This document shows positions 59,215-64,000 of a stretch of 64,000 nt of DNA, in pieces. The DNA is from Phorcus lineatus. Lineage: Eukaryota; Mollusca; Gastropoda; Trochida; Trochidae. The stretch spans positions 12,527,000-12,590,999 of the forward strand of contig OV121096.1 in the NCBI GenBank assembly GCA_921293015.1, written 5' to 3'. Position numbers and translations under genes: made by a program. The notes beneath the pieces are model-generated. The model had not been told where the DNA came from. It worked only from the letters and a program-made list of their open reading frames with translations, and ran no database searches. Position 1 is the stretch's first letter, and every line of letters starts with the position of its first letter.

Positions 59215-62200
59215 CTCCCTATTCAGAAATAAAATTACTGATATAATCTACCCATAAAGTGTAACTGTGTTACAAAAAAATCATAACAGACAATTTGACA
59301 AACATGATGTGTCATATTTTGACAGACTTCCACATAGTTCTCTAAATTCCCACCATTACACTAAGTACGACAATATATTTTGATGAATAATGACAACAAA
59401 ATGTCAAACATCAAATGTTAATGAGATTAAAAACCTAGCATTTTAGTTTGATATTTACTGTATCTTGCTTCCTATCAGTTTTCACTCATCAGGTCTTTTG
59501 CAGGCTAAAATGATTATACTTTGGTTTAAAAAACACTTCTGGGCACTAAATGCAATGTAACTGCTGTCTAAAATACAGCAAGTGGCAATCAAGGTACTTG
59601 TTTGCTTTCCCTTTTCCTTACTAATTTAGTGACCCTTCCAATGACTGAATTCATTGTTAGTAGTACAAAGAGATGTATATTCCAGCACAACCCTGATTCC
59701 CAAAACTTGAATGATATTCATATTGAGTGAGTAAATTATTGTTTAACACTGCTTGACAATATTTCAGCCATTAGTGGGATGTATTTAAACTTAAACAAGG
59801 TTCTATTTTCAGCAACATCAAATTTTCCTCAGTTCATCGAAGGTGAAAAAAGCTTCAACCTGCAATATTGATTGTAAGAATACAATGTTAGCCAATACTT
59901 TAAATTCAAGCAATAGAGATATTTCAACTTAAAAGACAAACCTTTGAAATTCTGAGTTCCTGAAATCTTTAAAAGATTCAAGTTTTAGTTTCAACTTTTT
60001 GTATTTTTCAGGTTTTCAGACGTCTACAAACACAATAATCACAAGGTTGTGCAAGCAAACAGGATATCGACAAGACATGAGGGACTCAAGGCGAAGAAAA
60101 GATGCCGATTCTGACAAAACAGACACAGCAGTTTTATGCTCTCTAATATGTTTCAACAATGGAACATTAACCCTTTGCCTCCTGTAACAAATTACTCAAC
60201 CATTTGATGGTGATCACATCTATACAGACAGAGTTCTTCACTTATTGAACAATGCAAGCTGTGGTAGCTGCATCAATACATTTCACCCTGCTAGCAAGGT
60301 TATAATTTGAACCCCTGTATAGCATCTATCAATACAGCACAGGACAACATCAATCTGACAACACAACTTCTTGTGTTATTTTGATTCTTTTTGAAGTTGT
60401 CTCCTATTATGTATGCTATCTGAATATTTGGTACATTAACAACTTCATAGATTGAATGACGAGATTCTCCTTTAAAAATCTCAGATCTTTACTGTTAAGC
60501 TTTCTCAAAAACAATACAACATAAAGAGGATAAAATTGTTCTTCTGAAAATAATATTACTCTTTAAACCATTTTTTTGCGTTTTAGGGATTTTTTTGGCA
60601 AAAACATAGTTAAATATCTGTTTAAATGCAAAGCATAAATTATGTTGGTACTTAATTTGGGTAAAAAGAGAAATAAAACATCTGAAATTTTAGTGTTTAG
60701 AATAAGAAATAATATTTGTAATTTTAGTAACCTTTATAACCATATCAGGCTGGCCAATTTCTTAACATTATGCTTGTATGTGATAGTAAATTTTCAAAGG
60801 GCTCCTGAACAATACTGCATATACAAATATACTTACATCAAATATCAACATAGAAATACATGTATATGTCTCAGTAACATCTATGCCTCCACGCAACTAA
60901 TTTTCTCAATCTCAAAGAGACATCTGTTACAAGTTGTGAAACCCATAATGCTGAGCTAAGGTGACAGCCTATCATCCTATCTTAGGCTAATCCTGCATTG
61001 GACATTATCTTGGGGATATCATCCAATATAAACAGTGATTAGGGTATCAGTCACTTTGCACACATAGAAAAACTATAGCTAGGACATCTGAGCGTTTCTC
61101 AGAAACAAGGTACACAAACGGGGGGAAAATAATCACCTCACTAGATAATCTTGTCCAAATAGTGACAGCAAATATAGTGACACACATTTATCATGGTTTT
61201 GATCTGACGGGGTATGATTTAAGTCTATACATCTACTTAAAGATCATTATTGTTTGAATTCATACTTAGCCTTAGAATGAGGTAAAATTGAAAAAAATTG
61301 CATAAACAGGATGCTATTTCCATTCCTTTTTCAAGACCACAATTGGTAGATTCTTCACAATATTTTAAGCTATACTGAACAAAAAATTGAGGCATCACAA
61401 TATTACCAATGGGAACATTTCTAAAGATTTTGTGTTCATTTCCCCAAATTGTTCACGTCAACCTGAGTCACCGCCACTAAATGGAACAAATAAGTAAACA
61501 AATAATGTGAAAGAATATGTGCATAAAATGGAATGACATACATACCATAATACTGTGGTTTAAAGAATGTCAGCATTATAATGCAGATTATTCAATGGGG
61601 AAGTATAACAATAGATAATAAGCAGTAATCTCAGTGTGTCAGAATCTGTGTCTTGTGCCTCACAACTCATACAGTTAAGGGCAGTAAGGACTTAACTTTT
61701 CAAGGTGCAACATTGGAAGTACAGAAAATCAAAAGAAAATGTAAAACATGAACAGACTACACCTACAACCAAGCTATGGTCCCATCTGACACGAAAGGCC
61801 TGATGAGCTTAAGTTAGATTGCACATTAAAATTTTAGCTAACAACATGGTAATTTTATCAATGCAAAACATTTCCTGATTATATGTCTAGTAGAATCTAC
61901 TTGTGACTCTAGACATGATAAGACAGCATTTTGAGTTATGTTAATATATTACACAATAATTATTAATGAATTAATCAATTTGACTTCTTTTCAGATTCTT
62001 AACCAATCTATCCAGAATCACAATGTTTAGAGGACATTCAAAACATACCTTATTCCTATTTTCTGTAAACTGAAACTGACTGTTGAAGCGACAGCATTTT
62101 ATGATAAGTTTTACCTACATATTGTCTATATATACCTATATCCTGAAACCAAACCTCAAAGTGATCTACATTAAACCATATACAAAGGCAATTTTACAGG

Positions 62201-64000
62201 GTCGTGCTAGATTGGGTGCCTACACATCCTGTTGTGTGTATGTTAATGACAGGTAAGTCATAGGTGTAAAAGCAAATGAGACTCCCACACACGAACACTG
62301 CACCCTCAAGACCGATGTTCCCACCTTGTAAAGAGTGTCCCAACAGTCTGCGCAGGGATTAGCCACATTTGGCCTCATACATAAACTTAGTTTTTAATTT
62401 TTTTTAACTTATTAAGTTAGTTAAAATTTGGAAAATTTTTATTCTTGTGATCAAGATTTATAAGCATTGCTTTGACTTTTGGAAAGGCAACAGAAAAAAG
62501 ACATAATTTTATAACTCTAAATGGTTTATATTCTTTATTACACTTTAGACTCACATATGTGAGTTTGACCTTCAATCTTTTTTTCACACTATAATATTTT
62601 GTTTTTACAATCACAGAATTGGTTCATGAAATTAACCAAAACAAAAAATCCTATTACCATTCCAGCTTGGCCATTGAGGACGAGAGAAAAATTTTAGGTG
62701 GAATTTATTTGGTAAGGATACGAGTTGAAAAAAATCATAAATAGTTTATTCTAAGTTTATTTCTGAAGCTGACATTGTTTAAGGGATATTCTTCATAAAG
62801 CATCATTCAGCAGTTCCTGTTGTATATAAGACAAAAACTTTTACACAACATTGACATGAAAGACATTTCAAACATGACTATTGATCTTTGGTTGCTGAAT
62901 GTGATTATGCAATGCTTTTAGGTTGTAAAACAGGATTTAATTACCTTCAGGTATAGAATATCTATGAGTATCATTCAGTCCTAATGATAGATTTATGACA
63001 TGACTGTAGCAATATTCATTTAAAAATTGAAGTGGATTGGTTGTATTATTTCACATCAATCCAACCATGTTAAAATTGAATTCAATGAGTGGATATCTGA
63101 AATCTAGATCGAAAGCTGTTAACAATGGTTTAATTACATTATATACATTATATACACAATTCTAATGACAGGAACCAAAAATCAAATGTAAATTTTCAGT
63201 CGAAACAATAACCCAGCTAACATTTAGGGTTAATGACCCTCTTCTAAACAAACAGAAAGCCTCCCATTGGGACCAGCACTATTTACTCATGGAATGCTTG
63301 TATTTGCCATCTGAGACAGTGAGGAAATTCACGTTCAACTTCTTAATGAAGGGATTGCCGAGCAAATAGCTCCGTCTCTCTGCTAACTTGTCACGATAAA
63401 TGCTACTGTATCTTGTAACATGAGGTCACATGGGGTCACTAAGACACGTCTGTTTCGCTCCACTGCCCACATTATCCGTCTATGTTCAGGTAAAGCTGAC
63501 ACATTTTTTATGGCTTTTATATGAACCAAATTGTTTTTATTTTGAAATACAAATAAAGATCCAAAAATCAATCTAAATTGATGTTACTTTTCAAGGTAAG
63601 TCATAATATCATTGATCATTGGTGGTCAGAATGTTGAATGTATGTACAACATGACTGTTTTAATCTTTGTGTTGAATATGACAGATAAAGATCACCTCTA
63701 GGTATGTCCAACTATACCTTTCATTAGATAATGTTTACAAAAGTGTATTTCTCAGAATAAGTAATTAAAGTATTTTGAAGATTTTACCCAAAGACAGTAT
63801 CTTTGAAAAGTAGTATTCAACATTAACTCTGCCAAGTTAGAGACAATGTAGGCCTAGTGATCAATTGCTTCCATTCATTATATATTGATCACTACCGACC
63901 ACGATCTTGACAAACACTGTCATGCCAGGTCAATAGTCAGTGGTATTTGTTTATAAACTGTAGCTAAACTTCACATACATTGGTGTAAGTACATACATTT
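59215..64000. other. AT-rich stretch, no gene seen; contains a SINE tail fragment
   Basis: No coding exon or RNA gene was recognised. At 59725-59785 a fragment GAGTGAGTAAATTATTGTTT, then AACACTGC and CAATATTTCAGCCATTAG, matches the SINE tail at 10081. Open frames are under about 105 codons and do not resemble known proteins. Confidence 0.45.

Overview
This is a window of an AT-rich animal nuclear genome: genes are split into short exons by GT-AG introns, single-copy coding islands sit in long non-coding stretches, and many small transposons are present. The SINE-like pieces carrying GTGAGTGAGTT...TTTAACGCCGC, and the overall repeat content, look molluscan and most like a gastropod. That is pattern recognition, not a search result. 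The protein sequences fit an invertebrate (a single SNF-like U1A/U2B'' protein, one VPS26).

Layout. At 2.9-4.0 kb on + is a small two-exon gene for a putatively N-myristoylated protein resembling stathmin-domain-containing protein 1. At 11.0-8.2 kb on - is a six-exon U1A/U2B''/SNF-family spliceosomal protein. Its last exon and 3' UTR lie in a nearly identical 1754-bp tandem duplication (5.3-8.8 kb). At 12.6-20.5 kb on + is the retromer subunit VPS26, sharing a short divergent promoter region with the previous gene. VPS26 carries two versions of exon 6, of equal length and phase, which look mutually exclusive. At 20.5-31.9 kb there is a long 3' UTR, a truncated LINE, several MITE-like elements and no recognisable host gene. 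At 51.3-31.9 kb on - is UDP-N-acetylhexosamine pyrophosphorylase (UAP1) in ten coding exons. Intron 5 of UAP1 is almost entirely a 68-bp minisatellite in exact register (68 units plus a decayed one). Intron 1 holds a complete 5.5-kb piggyBac element with TTAA duplication, terminal repeats and an open 664-residue transposase. At 51.3-64 kb no protein-coding exon was recognised, only a MITE, a SINE fragment and a candidate regulatory cluster.

The four host genes do not form a pathway: cytoskeleton/membrane (stathmin-like), splicing (U1A/U2B''), endosomal sorting (VPS26) and UDP-GlcNAc synthesis (UAP1). All exon models were built by eye from protein similarity, splice dinucleotides and phase. 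All phases close and all total lengths match the known families. UTRs and promoters are inferred.

The most interesting observations are the duplicated, synonymously diverged exon 6 of VPS26, the minisatellite-filled UAP1 intron with a 10-unit block copied 32 units away, the intact piggyBac with large same-orientation subterminal repeats, the terminal-exon duplication of the SNF-like gene, and a two-copy MITE family with 6-bp target duplications.
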